Source: Plantibacter sp. VKM Ac-2880
GTDB lineage: Bacteria; Actinomycetota; Actinomycetes; Actinomycetales; Microbacteriaceae
NCBI RefSeq assembly: GCF_015351235.1
Contig: NZ_JADKSJ010000001.1
Coordinates: 1,029,530-1,093,529, forward strand
DNA: 64,000 nucleotides
Direction of reading: 5' to 3'
Shown here: positions 35,348-45,197 of the stretch, piece after piece
Position numbering within the stretch: position 1 is the first letter of the stretch
How the letters are laid out: the number at the start of each line of letters is the position of its first letter
Program-made: the position numbers and the translations under genes
Notes under the pieces: model-generated
Databases searched by the model: none
What the model was told of the DNA's origin: nothing
The model's input: only the letters and a program-made list of their open reading frames with translations

Positions 35348-36383
35348 GACGGTTCCGTCCCGTCGCACGGCGCAGCGTGGCGGCCCGGCCGAACGCGGCG
35401 AGGTGACGCGTTCCGGCATCGGCCCAGTCACGGGCTGACAGATCCGGCTGCGCGGAGCGATCGCCTGCCTGCACCAGGGTCAGCGTCCGGTCGAGGTCGT
35501 CAGCGGTCAGTTCGCCCTCGTAGGTGTGGATCCATCCCGGCCCGACTTCGGCGGCGAGTGCGGCATTGGTTTCGTTCGCCGGGATGAGCACCGGCCGGTC
35601 GAGGGAGAGGGCTGCGAGCGTTCCGCCGGAGTTGTGCATGAACCGGTACGGCAGCACGACCAGCTCGGCGCTCGTCATGATCGTCACGAGTTCGGCGTCG
35701 CTCAGGAAGTGGAGCTCGAGACGGATGCGGTCGTCGTCGGCCGCGAGCTCCGTGATCGTCTCGGCCAGCTCGGTCGTCGAGGGACGCCCGCCGACGGTCA
35801 GGCTTACTGCGCGACCGCGCGCGGCGAGTTCGCGGAAGGTCGTGACGAGGTGCTCGACGCCCTTGTACCGGCGGATCAACCCCGCGTACCCGAACCGGCC
35901 CGGCGTCGCTTCCGACGCGGGGAACTCGGCGAACCAATCCCGGTAGTGGCCGTGGAGGATGGTCTCGACGGGCTGGTCGGCCGGGAGCGTGGTGGTCTCG
36001 TTGATGACGATGCGGAGGGTCGTCGCCCGCTCGAGCGCGACGAGGAGCGCCCGCTGGATACGGGTGATGTCCTGCGGCAGTTCGACGTTGTGGACGGTCC
36101 GCACCACCGCGATCCGCGACAGCCGGAGTCGTACCAGCAGGAGGGCGAAGCGCAGCTGGTTGCCGATCGCCTTCACCTGGTTCGACCCACCGAGGCGGGT
36201 CTCCGGCCAGTGCAGGTGCAGCACGTCGTAGCGTCCGAGCAGCGCTCGCCGCCAGGTGAACCGCAGATGCTCCATCCCGGCCGTGGACCCGAGGGCGCGG
36301 TCGAGCTGCACGATGTACGGATTGGTCGTGGGACGCAGGCGCTGGTACGCCTGCATGACGCGGAGTCGACGGGACAACGGCAT
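35337..36383 (-). CDS. GT-B type glycosyltransferase
   Basis: A 348-residue GT-B fold protein. The N-terminal region contains YDVLHLHWPETRLG. The C-terminal Rossmann half has RFGYAGLIRRYKGVEHLV and the donor-binding part LVVLPYRFMHNSGGTLAALSL, resembling GumK/GumI-like and family 4-like enzymes. The start is uncertain: GGAG directly abuts the ATG at 36383, while TTG at 36377 has a six-base spacer and ATG at 36356 is another option. It lies 76 bases downstream of the next gene of this operon and overlaps the following one. Confidence 0.8.
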   Translation of the reverse strand: MPLSRRLRVMQAYQRLRPTTNPYIVQLDRALGSTAGMEHLRFTWRRALLGRYDVLHLHWPETRLGGSNQVKAIGNQLRFALLLVRLRLSRIAVVRTVHNVELPQDITRIQRALLVALERATTLRIVINETTTLPADQPVETILHGHYRDWFAEFPASEATPGRFGYAGLIRRYKGVEHLVTTFRELAARGRAVSLTVGGRPSTTELAETITELAADDDRIRLELHFLSDAELVTIMTSAELVVLPYRFMHNSGGTLAALSLDRPVLIPANETNAALAAEVGPGWIHTYEGELTADDLDRTLTLVQAGDRSAQPDLSARDWADAGTRHLAAFGRAATLRRATGRNRRGR

Positions 36384-36459
36384 CTCCTGCCGGGAGAAGG
36401 GGCGGTCGGGTGCGCGCTCTCGGCCGGATTCGGGTCGGCCTGGGCACTGCTGGGTAAGC

Positions 36460-37560
36460 CTAGCGGGCCGCGCCGTCGTCGGTGTGCGACGCGGGCACGA
36501 GGGCGGCGCGGAGCCCGGCCACGACCTCCGTCCAGTCGTACCGTTCGCGGAGCGCCTCGTACGCGTCGGCCGTTCCAGGGCGACCCCAGGCGGCGTCGAT
36601 CGCCGAGCCGAGCACCCCAGGCGTCGCCAGCGGATCGACGAAGTGTGCGACGGAACCCACCGTCTCGCGGAAGACCGGGATGTCGCTCACGAGGAGCGGT
36701 GCGCCGAACCGCGCGGCTTCGATCGGTGGGAGACCGAACCCCTCGTCGAGGGAGAGGTTGGTGACGAGTGCGGCGTGCGCGTACAACCAGGCGAGCTCCG
36801 CATCGGTCACGTGCCCGAGGAAGCGGGCCTCGCCGCGCTCGACCGCTGCGCTCGCGGCGGGGGTGAGGGCGGTCTCGACCCCGGAATGCAGGGAGCCGCC
36901 GACGATGAGCAGCGGCTGCTCGGGGGTGATGACCTCGGCGGAGGCGGCGGCCTCGATCGAGGCCGCGAGGTTCTTGCGGATGTTCAGGCGTCCCACGGTG
37001 ACCGCGAAAGCCTCGAGGCCGGCGACACTCGCGGGGGCCCGCTGTTCGAGCGATTCCAGGTCGTTGCCCACGGCGAGGCCGACCGCCGTCGCCCGGGGGA
37101 GGCGCGGGTTGAGGCGCCGGATCCGAGCGGCCTCGGTGCTCGTCGAGGTCGCGAGCAGGGTGGCCCGCCTGGCGAGCACGGGCATGAGCGAGAAGTAGGC
37201 GCGTTCCGCACGACTGAACCACTCCGGGTGCTCCTGGAACATCACATCGTGGATGAAGGTCAGGTTACGGCCGCTCGCCGGTGCGTAGTTGTGGGCGACG
37301 ACCGCCTCCGCTCCCACGCGTCGGGCGAGGCGGGGGAGTTCGACGGCGTTCGACACCGCCTGGGGCCAGAGCCGCGTTTCGACCGTCTCGACGCCCTCCG
37401 GCAGATCGTCGACGCGGTCGCCGGCGTGCTTGCGACGCAGGGCGACGACGAGTTCGTCGGCGGGGAAGGCCTCGCTCCAGGCGAGGATGAACTCCCGCTG
37501 CACCGTCCGGTTCGCCCCGGGGCCGTGCACCCACCAGTAGCCGTCGAAGAGGACTCTCAC
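36460..37560 (-). CDS. Family 4 glycosyltransferase
   Basis: A 366-residue GT4 enzyme. The C-terminal half has AVTVGRLNIRKNLAASIEAA and the donor-site motif LDEGFGLPPIEAARFGAPLL with the E-x7-E pair. It transfers a nucleotide-activated sugar during glycan assembly at the cytoplasmic face. GTG start at 37560 has GGGAAGG about seven bases upstream. It is transcribed from TAGTAT at 37592-37587, overlapping the divergent promoter of the next GT2 gene, and is the first of three glycosyltransferase genes in this operon. Confidence 0.88.
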   Translation of the reverse strand: MRVLFDGYWWVHGPGANRTVQREFILAWSEAFPADELVVALRRKHAGDRVDDLPEGVETVETRLWPQAVSNAVELPRLARRVGAEAVVAHNYAPASGRNLTFIHDVMFQEHPEWFSRAERAYFSLMPVLARRATLLATSTSTEAARIRRLNPRLPRATAVGLAVGNDLESLEQRAPASVAGLEAFAVTVGRLNIRKNLAASIEAAASAEVITPEQPLLIVGGSLHSGVETALTPAASAAVERGEARFLGHVTDAELAWLYAHAALVTNLSLDEGFGLPPIEAARFGAPLLVSDIPVFRETVGSVAHFVDPLATPGVLGSAIDAAWGRPGTADAYEALRERYDWTEVVAGLRAALVPASHTDDGAAR

Positions 37561-37585
37561 AGCATCGCCTTCCCGTCGGTCGCCA

Positions 37586-37592
37586 TATACTA
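37586..37592. promoter_or_regulatory. Overlapping divergent -10 boxes
   Basis: TATACT (37586-37591, plus) and TAGTAT (37592-37587, minus) share the same bases, so the two divergent glycosyltransferase operons cannot both bind polymerase at once. Clear -35 hexamers are missing on both strands. Confidence 0.5.
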
Positions 37593-37637
37593 CCGCCAGT
37601 CGGCAGACGTCCCGAGTCGCCGGCGCGGAGGTGTGCG

Positions 37638-38627
37638 GTGGACCCGATGTATCGCGGTGACGGCCTGGCGATCGTGGTCGTCGACTACGGTTCGTCCGCC
37701 CTGCTCGCCGAGCACCTGGTCGCCGTGGAGCACGAACTGCCCGAGGCGCTCATCGTCGTCGTCCACAACCCGACCTCCACCGCGGAGCGCCAGGCGGTCG
37801 AGCGGCTCGTCGCCGAGCGCGGTTGGACCGCGGTCTACCCGTCGAGCAACCTCGGCTTCGGCGGCGGGGTCAACGCGGGCGTCGCCGCCGCGCTCGAGGA
37901 GGAGACGACGACGACGCTCATGCTCCTCAACCCCGACGCGAGCATCGGTGCGGAGGCGACCGCGCTGCTCGTCGACCGCGCCCGCCAGGACCCGCTCGCG
38001 CTCGTCGGCCCGACCGTGCGCCGCCCTGACGGCCGACCGTGGTCGAGCGGTCACCTCCTGTCGATGCACTCCGGGGCGATGCGTTCCCTCACCAGCACCG
38101 CGCCGTCCGACGACCCCGGGCCGTGGATGCCGTGGCTGAGCGGTGCGTGCCTCGTGCTGAGCGCGACGCTCTGGCGTACCGTCGGCGGGTTCGACGAGGA
38201 CTACTTCCTGTACTGGGAAGACGTCGACCTCAGCAAGCGTGTGCTGGACGCCGGCGGTTCGATCGTCTTCCTGCCGGAGGCTGTCGCGCTCCACGACGAG
38301 GGTGGCACCCATGACGACGGCACCGGTGGCAGCCGCGCGAAGTCGCCGACGTACTACTACTACAACGTCGTCAACCGCCTGCGGTTCGCCGCGGTCCATC
38401 TGGACGAGGAGCTGCGTCGGCGCTGGTTGCGCGGCTCGCCGCGGGCGTCGTGGCAGATCCTGTTGCGGGGCGGGCGTCGCCAGTTCCTGCACCCCGTCGC
38501 CCCACTCGGCTCGGCTTGGCGCGGCCACCGCGACGGTCGCGCCCTCGTGAAGCGCGCCGCCACCGGGCCCTATGGTGGGGTCAGCGCCGGAACGCCGGTC
38601 GCCCTGCCCGAAGAGGAGACCGCATGA
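37638..38627 (+). CDS. Family 2 glycosyltransferase, rhamnosyltransferase-like
   Basis: A 329-residue GT2 protein with IVVVDYGSSALL at the N-terminus, SSNLGFGGGVNAG, the DxD region LLNPDAS and the acceptor-side motif PWLSGACLVLS followed by GGFDEDYFLYWEDVDLSKR. This pattern is typical of WbbL-type rhamnosyltransferases. GTG at 37638 has GGAGG about seven bases upstream; ATG at 37647 is the alternative. Its TGA overlaps the next ATG (ATGA). Confidence 0.88.
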   Translation: MDPMYRGDGLAIVVVDYGSSALLAEHLVAVEHELPEALIVVVHNPTSTAERQAVERLVAERGWTAVYPSSNLGFGGGVNAGVAAALEEETTTTLMLLNPDASIGAEATALLVDRARQDPLALVGPTVRRPDGRPWSSGHLLSMHSGAMRSLTSTAPSDDPGPWMPWLSGACLVLSATLWRTVGGFDEDYFLYWEDVDLSKRVLDAGGSIVFLPEAVALHDEGGTHDDGTGGSRAKSPTYYYYNVVNRLRFAAVHLDEELRRRWLRGSPRASWQILLRGGRRQFLHPVAPLGSAWRGHRDGRALVKRAATGPYGGVSAGTPVALPEEETA

Positions 38628-39232
38628 GCCCCGTCGTCCGCCGTGGATGGATCATCGGAGGCATCGCCGCCGTCGCGGTCATCGTGGTCGTGGTCATCGT
38701 GCTCCTCGTCGTCCGGCCGGCAGCCGCACCCGGGCCCGGTGCCAGCCCCACCACGACGCTGACCCCGAGCGCCGCTTCGACGCCGAGCGCGAGCCCGACG
38801 GACGGTGGGGCCGCCGAAGTGCTGCCCGAGTTCCCCCCGGCGCCCCTCGACGAGCCCGTTTCGGCCCCCAGCGGGCTCTCGGCGTCGATCGTCTCGATCG
38901 AGTCCGTCGACGGCGAGGCCGTCGGAGCCGGCGACGTCGGCGGTCCGGCGATCCGGGTCACCGTCCGCCTGACCAACGGGTCCACGACACCGCTCGACAC
39001 CGCCCTCACCGTGGTCAACGGATACTCCGGTGCCGATCGCGAGCCCGCGGGCACGCTCGTCAAGCCGGGCGGCAAGCCGTTCAGCGGCACCGTCGGTCCC
39101 GGTGAATCGCAGGACGCGGTCTTCCTCTTCACCATCCCGGAGGACGCCCGGGGAGACGTGACGATCACCGTCGACTACGCGGCCGGACAGCCCGCGTTCG
39201 TGTTCCAGGGCGACGCTTCGACGGGCTTCTGA
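38624..39232 (+). CDS. Membrane-anchored extracytoplasmic protein of unknown function
   Basis: A 202-residue protein with one N-terminal helix (about residues 8-30). A Thr/Ser/Pro/Ala-rich linker (about 32-75) and a beta-rich domain of about 120 residues follow, containing IRVTVRLTNGSTTPLDTALT, similar in style to DUF4352-type or FxLYD-like extracellular domains. It is translationally coupled to the GT2 gene (ATGA overlap) and precedes the giant secreted protein. No catalytic motif is seen. Confidence 0.75.
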   Translation: MSPVVRRGWIIGGIAAVAVIVVVVIVLLVVRPAAAPGPGASPTTTLTPSAASTPSASPTDGGAAEVLPEFPPAPLDEPVSAPSGLSASIVSIESVDGEAVGAGDVGGPAIRVTVRLTNGSTTPLDTALTVVNGYSGADREPAGTLVKPGGKPFSGTVGPGESQDAVFLFTIPEDARGDVTITVDYAAGQPAFVFQGDASTGF

Positions 39233-39335
39233 GCCGCCGAGTCCGCGAGCACGCACGGGTCACAACGACGGGTGTCAGCGCCCAGGGGTGGTGACCCCCG
39301 TCGGTGTGGCACCACCTTTGGGGGTGCTCAGGCCC

Positions 39336-39365
39336 TTGGCCGGGCCGTGAGCTGAGCCATAGTAT
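39336..39365 (+). promoter_or_regulatory. Candidate promoter of the giant LamG/PKD protein gene
   Basis: TTGGCC (39336-39341), an 18-bp spacer and TAGTAT (39360-39365) give a leader of about 70 bases. An imperfect G/C-rich inverted repeat (GGCACC-N8-GGGTGC) lies just upstream at 39309-39327. Confidence 0.45.
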
Positions 39366-39444
39366 CCACCCTGGGTACACGCAGTTCGGGTTGTCGTGTT
39401 TCCGCTAACGAATCGTGCTTTGTTACGGATTACGAGGAACCACA

Positions 39445-42400
39445 TTGTCCAGCCTGCCTGCAGCCCGCGGTGCGTCCGATGACGCTGCCGCCCCCGCGCT
39501 CCGACGACTCGGTCGCGTCGTCCTGACCGCGCTCGCGACCGCCGCCGTCGTCGGCGGCACCCTGGTCTCGATGCCGACGGCCGCCGTCGCGGCCGAACCC
39601 GCGGCCGCCGCTGCCACCCCGCTGCCGACCACCGTCGCCGCGGACGCCCTGCCGACCGCGCAGATGGACGGGGTCGCGTGGGGCCAGGCCGTCGCCGGCA
39701 ACACCGTCTTCGTCGGCGGTGACTTCGCGAAGGCCCGTCCGGCAGGCGCGGCAGCGGGGGTCAACACCGTCGACCGCAAGAACCTGATGGCCTACACGAT
39801 CTCGACCGGTGTCATGACGTCTTGGAACCCGAGCGCGAACGGGCCGGTGAACAGCCTCGCCGTGTCGCCCGACGGCTCCCGGCTCTACGTCGGCGGCACG
39901 TTCACGACGATCAACGGCGTGACCCGGAACCGCGTCGCAGCGTTCGACACCGCGACCGGCGCGCTGATCTCCAGCTTCGCACCGGTCGTCAACGGCAAGG
40001 TCATGTCCGTCAAGGCGACCAACTCCACCGTCTACATCGGTGGTGAGTTCACGAGCGTCGGCGGCGCCACCCGCACGAAGGTGGCCGCGGTCAGCGCCTC
40101 CACCGGCGCCCTGCTGCCCTTCGCCGTCGACCTCCAGGGTGGCTGGGGCGTCCGCGCGCTCGTCGTCTCGCCCGACGGCGGCAAGCTCGTCATCGGCGGC
40201 TCGTTCACCTCCACCAACGGCTCCACGAGCCCCGGCCGCGGCCTCTCCGCAGTCGACGCCGTCACCGGAGCGACCATGCCGTTCGGGGTGAACAGCGTCA
40301 TCCACAACGGTGGCGAGAACTCGGCGATCTACTCGCTCGCGTCCGACGGCACCTCCGTCTACGGCACCGGCTACGACTTCTACGGTGACAAGACGCTCGA
40401 CGACTTCGAGGGCACGTTCAAGGCCTCCTGGTCGGACGGCACGATGCAGTGGATGGCCGACTGCCACGGCGACACCTACTCGGTCGACGTCGTCAAGGAC
40501 ATCGTCTACACCGCGAGCCACGCGCACTACTGCGGCAACATCGGCGGTTTCCCCCAGCCCGACCCGTGGGTGTTCCACCACTCGCTCGCCTTCAGCCCCA
40601 ACGCCACCGGCACGATCACGCCGGACGTCCACGGCTACCGCAACTTCACCGGCAACCCGTCGCCCTCGCTCCTGCAGTGGTACCCGACGTGGCAGACCGG
40701 TACCAAGACGCAGCTGTACCAGGCCGGTTGGAGCGTCGTCGGCGCTGGGGACTACGTCCTCTACGCCGGTGAGTTCCTCGGCGTCTCCGGCGCGAAGCAG
40801 CAGGGACTCGTCCGCTTCGCGACCCGCGACAAGGCCCCCAACAAGCGGGCACCCGAGGTCTGGGGCGACAACTGGAAGCTCAACGCGCTGTCCTTCCGCG
40901 CGGGGCAGGTCCGCCTCAGCTGGCCCGCCAACTACGACCCCGACGACGCGACGCTGACCTACCAGATCTTCCGTCAGGACAAGGGCACCTCAGTCCCGAT
41001 CTACACGACGACCGAGAGCTCGAACTTCTGGACCCAACCGGCGATGCTGTTCACGGACACGAACGTGACGGCCGGCCAGACCTACAACTACCGCGTCAAG
41101 GCGATCGACCCGTGGGGTAACTCCACGCAGACGAGCACCTGGGTGCCGGCGACCGCCACTGGCGGGAACTCCTTCAGCTCCTACAACGGTGCCGTGCTCG
41201 ACGCGGCCCCGTCGAACTACTGGCCGCTCGGTGAGTCCTCCGGGACGAGCGCCTACGACTGGGCTTCCGGGAACGACCTGACGCTGGCGTCGCCCTCGGC
41301 GCGTGCCGTCTCCGGTCCGAACCTCGCCCAGGCCAACACGGCGACGTCCTTCGGGGGCACCTCCTCCTCCTTCGCGGCGTCGAACCTCGCGCAGCCTGCG
41401 CCCAACACCTTCAGTGTCGAGGCGTGGTTCAAGTCCAGCAGCACGCAGGGCGGCAAGATCGTCGGCTACGGCAACGCCAAGACGGGCAACTCCGGGAGCT
41501 ACGACCGCCAGGTCTACCTCGACACCTCCGGAAGCGTCGTCTTCGGCGTGTACCCGGGATCGGTGCGGACCGTCCAGTCGGCGGCCGGCTTCAACGACGG
41601 CCAGTGGCACCACGTGGTCGCCTCGATGGGCGCCGACGGCATGACCCTCTCGCTCGACGGCAAGAAGGTCGCGAGCAGGGCCGACACCACGACCGGGCAG
41701 GACTACTCCGGCTACTGGAGGGTCGGCGGCGACAACATCGGCGGATGGCCGGGTGTCGGTTCCTCCTACCTCGACGGCAGCATCTCCGACGTCGCGGTCT
41801 ACCCGACGGTGCTCAACCGGGCGACGATCGACGCGCACTGGGTCGCCTCGGGCCGTATCTCCACGGTGCCGGCCGCCCCGGCGGACACCTACGGTCAAGC
41901 GGTCTTCGCCCTCGACCCAGACCTCTACTGGCGGCTGAACGAGTCGACCGGTCCGAAGGCCGCCGACTCGGGACCCCTCGGGAACACCGGCACCTACTGG
42001 GGTGACGTCTCGAAGCAGGCTCCGGGCGCGCTCTCCGGCGTCACCAACACCGCCGCGACGTTCTCGCCGAACGGCAACTCCGGCGTCGGCAGCGACAAGA
42101 CCTTCTCGAACCCGCGCAACTATGCGGTCGAGACCTGGTTCAAGACGGACACGACGAGCGGCGGCAAGCTCATCGGCTTCGGCAACCGCTCGACCGACGG
42201 CACCTCGAACAACTACGACCGCCACGTCTACATGACGCCTGACGGACGACTGAACTTCGGTGTCTACACCGGCAATACGGTCATCGTGTCGTCGCCGTCC
42301 TCCTACAACGACAACACCTGGCACCACGTGGTCGCCGAGCAGTCGAGCACCGGCATGCAGCTGTACGTCGACGGTTCCCTCGTCGCCTCCGGCACGGAGA

Positions 42401-45192
42401 CGAACGCGCAGGACTACACCGGCTACTGGCGCATCGGTGGTGACAGCACGTGGGGCGGTGACAACTGGTTCCGCGGTTCGCTCGACGAGTTCGCCGTGTA
42501 CGGCAAGACGTTGACGCCCGCGCAGATCAGCGACCACTACTCGCTCGGGAAGATCGGCCGTGTCAACGCCCTGCCGACCGCCGCGTTCACGGCGACGCCG
42601 AGCGACCTCGGCGCGACCTTCGACGCCACCGGCTCGACGGACTCCGACGGGACGATCGCCTCCTACGCCTGGGACTTCGGCGACGGCACGACGGGCAGCG
42701 GGGTGACCGCGACGCACACCTACGGCGCCGCCGGCAGCTACGCCGTGAAGCTCACGGTGACCGACGACCTCGGTGCGTCCACGACGCGCACCGAACAGGT
42801 GACGGTCGTCGCGCCCAACGTGGCGCCCGCCGCGATCTTCTCCGCCTCGGTCGCGGACCTGGCGCTCTCCGTCGACGCCTCCTCCTCGGCCGACCCGGAC
42901 GGCACCATCGCCTCCTACGCCTGGAACTTCGGCGACGGCACGAGCGGGGTCGGTGCGACCGCGTCCCACACCTACGCGACCGCCGGTTCCTTCACGGTGA
43001 CGCTCACGGTCACCGACAATCGGGGCGCGTCGGCCACCTCCACGCAGCAGGTTGCGACGGCCCTGCCGCCGAACCAGCTGCCGACCGCGGCCTTCACGCA
43101 GTCGAAGAACCTGCTGACCGTGTCGGTCGACGCCGCGAGCTCCACCGACGCCGACGGATCCATCACGGGCTACGCCTGGGACTTCGGCGACACGACGACG
43201 GGGACCGGCAAGACCGCGAGCCACAGCTACGCGGCCGCCGGCACCTACACGATCACGCTCACGGTGACCGACGACCGTGCCGGTACCGCGATCACCTCGC
43301 AGACCGTCACCGTCGCCCCGGCACCCAACGTGGCACCGACGGCGTCGTTCACCTCCTCGGCGAACCTGCTCGTCGCGTCGTTCGACGGATCCGCGTCGAC
43401 CGACACCGACGGTTCGATCGCCTCCTACGCCTGGGCGTTCGGTGACGGGACCACCGGAACCGGTGCGACCGCCCAGCACAGCTACGCGGCGGCGGGGACC
43501 TACTCGGTCGTCCTGACCGTGACCGACAACCGCGGCGGGACGGCGACGGCGACCCGATCGGTGACCGTCGCGGCGGCCCCGACGGCGACCGTGCTCGCCC
43601 AGGACGACTTCGAGCGCACCAGCGCCAGCGGCTGGGGCTCGGCTCCGGTCGGCGGTTCGTGGGCGCTCCAGGGCGCGGCGACGACCTACAGCGTCGGCGA
43701 CGGCTCGGGCATCGTGAACTTCGCGAAGCTCGACACCCGCGCCGCCCGCCTCGGTGCGAAGTTCGACGATGCGGTCACGACCGTCTCGTTCTCCGTGGAC
43801 CGCACGGGTCCTGGCTACTACGTGGCGGTGATCGGCCGACAGGTCGGAGCCAACGCGTACACCGCCCGGGTGCGCTGGGAGGCAAACGGTCAGGTCCGTC
43901 TCTACCTCTTGAAGAACGAGACCCAGATCGTCGACTCGAAGCTGCTCGACATCGTGTACGCACCGGGTGACCGTCTGACGATTTCCGTCAAGGCGTCCGG
44001 CACGAGCCCGACCACGCTGGGTGCGAAGGTGTGGAAGACCGGCACGACCGAGCCCACCGCCTGGCAGCTGAGCGGCACGGACACGGATGCGACGATGCAG
44101 GCGACCGGTCAGATCGGACTCATCTCCTACCTGTCGAACTCCTCGGCGTCGGCGACCGCGAAGCTCCGCATCGAGCAGTTCACCTCCGTCGCCTCGGCCA
44201 CGGCCACCCCGGTCACGCCCCCGGCGCCGCCGGCGAACGTGAACCCGGTCTCCGCGTTCACGATGGCGGCCACCGACCTCTCGGTGACGTTCGACGGCTC
44301 GACGAGTTCCGACAGCGACGGCTCCATCGCGTCCTACTCCTGGACCTTCGGGGACGGCGCGACGGCGACCGGAGCCACGGCGACGCACGCCTACGCCGCC
44401 GCCGGTGCCTACCCGGTGACCCTCACCGTCACGGACAACCGCGGCGGGACCCACACGAGTCAGCAGACCGCGACGGTCTCGGCACCGGTGCCGCCGGTCC
44501 TGCCGCCCGTCGACCCGCCGGTCGACCCGCCCGTGGAGCCGCCGGTCGACCCGCCGGCAGCGGAGGAGCCCGTCGCTCTCGACGACTTCGACAACCGCCA
44601 GGCGGCGAACGGCTGGGGAGCCGCCGAGGAGGGTGGCGCGTGGAGCACCACCGGACCGGCGACGAGCTACAGCGTCGCGAACGGCGTCGGGAAGATCACG
44701 GCGAACGCCACCGAGACGCGCAGCGCGGTCCTGGCCGGGGTGTCGGTCCGCGACGCGCTCGTCGAGACGACGTTCTCCGTCGACAAGGCCCCTGCGGGCG
44801 GCGCACACACGGTGACCATCGCCGGACGGAAGATCGGCAACTCGGTCTACTCCACCCGTGTCCGCCTCGATGCCGCCGGCCTCATCCGCGTCTACATCCT
44901 CCGGGACGAGACGCCGCTGGCCGACAGCTTCGTCCTCCCGGGCGGCGCGTACGTCGCCGGTCAGAAGCTCCACGTGACGCTCTCCGTCACCGGAGCTGGA
45001 CCGACCACGGTGCAGGCCAAGGTGTGGCGTGACGCGGAGACCGAACCGGCCGCGTGGCAGCTGAGCGCGACAGACGCCACCACGGCCATGCAGGCTCCGG
45101 GAGCCGTCGGTGTCATCACCTACGTCACGGGCGCCAACAGCAACGGCACGACCACGCTCTCCGTGGACTCGTTCAAGGTCACGGGAGAATAG
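39445..45192 (+). CDS. Giant secreted multidomain protein with propeller-like, LamG and PKD domains
   Basis: A 1,915-residue exported protein. An Arg-containing n-region, a hydrophobic stretch and AVAA near residue 50 form a signal peptide. Domains in order, by residue: a propeller-like repeat region (about 60-460, units such as LYVGGTFTTINGVTRNRVA), an Fn3-like domain (about 470-570), two LamG/concanavalin-like domains (about 586-806 and 820-1040), four PKD domains (about 1046-1376, each with YAWDFGDG or similar), a beta domain (about 1382-1583), a fifth PKD (about 1599-1680), a Pro-rich linker and a second copy of the beta domain (about 1711-1915). No LPxTG motif or anchor helix is seen. 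TTG at 39445 is chosen (GAGGAA upstream); GTG at 39415 is the alternative. It is probably a glycan-binding surface or matrix protein. Confidence 0.85.
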   Translation: MSSLPAARGASDDAAAPALRRLGRVVLTALATAAVVGGTLVSMPTAAVAAEPAAAAATPLPTTVAADALPTAQMDGVAWGQAVAGNTVFVGGDFAKARPAGAAAGVNTVDRKNLMAYTISTGVMTSWNPSANGPVNSLAVSPDGSRLYVGGTFTTINGVTRNRVAAFDTATGALISSFAPVVNGKVMSVKATNSTVYIGGEFTSVGGATRTKVAAVSASTGALLPFAVDLQGGWGVRALVVSPDGGKLVIGGSFTSTNGSTSPGRGLSAVDAVTGATMPFGVNSVIHNGGENSAIYSLASDGTSVYGTGYDFYGDKTLDDFEGTFKASWSDGTMQWMADCHGDTYSVDVVKDIVYTASHAHYCGNIGGFPQPDPWVFHHSLAFSPNATGTITPDVHGYRNFTGNPSPSLLQWYPTWQTGTKTQLYQAGWSVVGAGDYVLYAGEFLGVSGAKQQGLVRFATRDKAPNKRAPEVWGDNWKLNALSFRAGQVRLSWPANYDPDDATLTYQIFRQDKGTSVPIYTTTESSNFWTQPAMLFTDTNVTAGQTYNYRVKAIDPWGNSTQTSTWVPATATGGNSFSSYNGAVLDAAPSNYWPLGESSGTSAYDWASGNDLTLASPSARAVSGPNLAQANTATSFGGTSSSFAASNLAQPAPNTFSVEAWFKSSSTQGGKIVGYGNAKTGNSGSYDRQVYLDTSGSVVFGVYPGSVRTVQSAAGFNDGQWHHVVASMGADGMTLSLDGKKVASRADTTTGQDYSGYWRVGGDNIGGWPGVGSSYLDGSISDVAVYPTVLNRATIDAHWVASGRISTVPAAPADTYGQAVFALDPDLYWRLNESTGPKAADSGPLGNTGTYWGDVSKQAPGALSGVTNTAATFSPNGNSGVGSDKTFSNPRNYAVETWFKTDTTSGGKLIGFGNRSTDGTSNNYDRHVYMTPDGRLNFGVYTGNTVIVSSPSSYNDNTWHHVVAEQSSTGMQLYVDGSLVASGTETNAQDYTGYWRIGGDSTWGGDNWFRGSLDEFAVYGKTLTPAQISDHYSLGKIGRVNALPTAAFTATPSDLGATFDATGSTDSDGTIASYAWDFGDGTTGSGVTATHTYGAAGSYAVKLTVTDDLGASTTRTEQVTVVAPNVAPAAIFSASVADLALSVDASSSADPDGTIASYAWNFGDGTSGVGATASHTYATAGSFTVTLTVTDNRGASATSTQQVATALPPNQLPTAAFTQSKNLLTVSVDAASSTDADGSITGYAWDFGDTTTGTGKTASHSYAAAGTYTITLTVTDDRAGTAITSQTVTVAPAPNVAPTASFTSSANLLVASFDGSASTDTDGSIASYAWAFGDGTTGTGATAQHSYAAAGTYSVVLTVTDNRGGTATATRSVTVAAAPTATVLAQDDFERTSASGWGSAPVGGSWALQGAATTYSVGDGSGIVNFAKLDTRAARLGAKFDDAVTTVSFSVDRTGPGYYVAVIGRQVGANAYTARVRWEANGQVRLYLLKNETQIVDSKLLDIVYAPGDRLTISVKASGTSPTTLGAKVWKTGTTEPTAWQLSGTDTDATMQATGQIGLISYLSNSSASATAKLRIEQFTSVASATATPVTPPAPPANVNPVSAFTMAATDLSVTFDGSTSSDSDGSIASYSWTFGDGATATGATATHAYAAAGAYPVTLTVTDNRGGTHTSQQTATVSAPVPPVLPPVDPPVDPPVEPPVDPPAAEEPVALDDFDNRQAANGWGAAEEGGAWSTTGPATSYSVANGVGKITANATETRSAVLAGVSVRDALVETTFSVDKAPAGGAHTVTIAGRKIGNSVYSTRVRLDAAGLIRVYILRDETPLADSFVLPGGAYVAGQKLHVTLSVTGAGPTTVQAKVWRDAETEPAAWQLSATDATTAMQAPGAVGVITYVTGANSNGTTTLSVDSFKVTGE

Positions 45193-45197
45193 GGAGC

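Noticed and set aside
39301..39327. A further CCCC-N6-GGGG site upstream of the giant gene
   Set aside because: The right arm GGGGG is present but the left arm has only scattered C (ACCACC), so it does not meet the motif.
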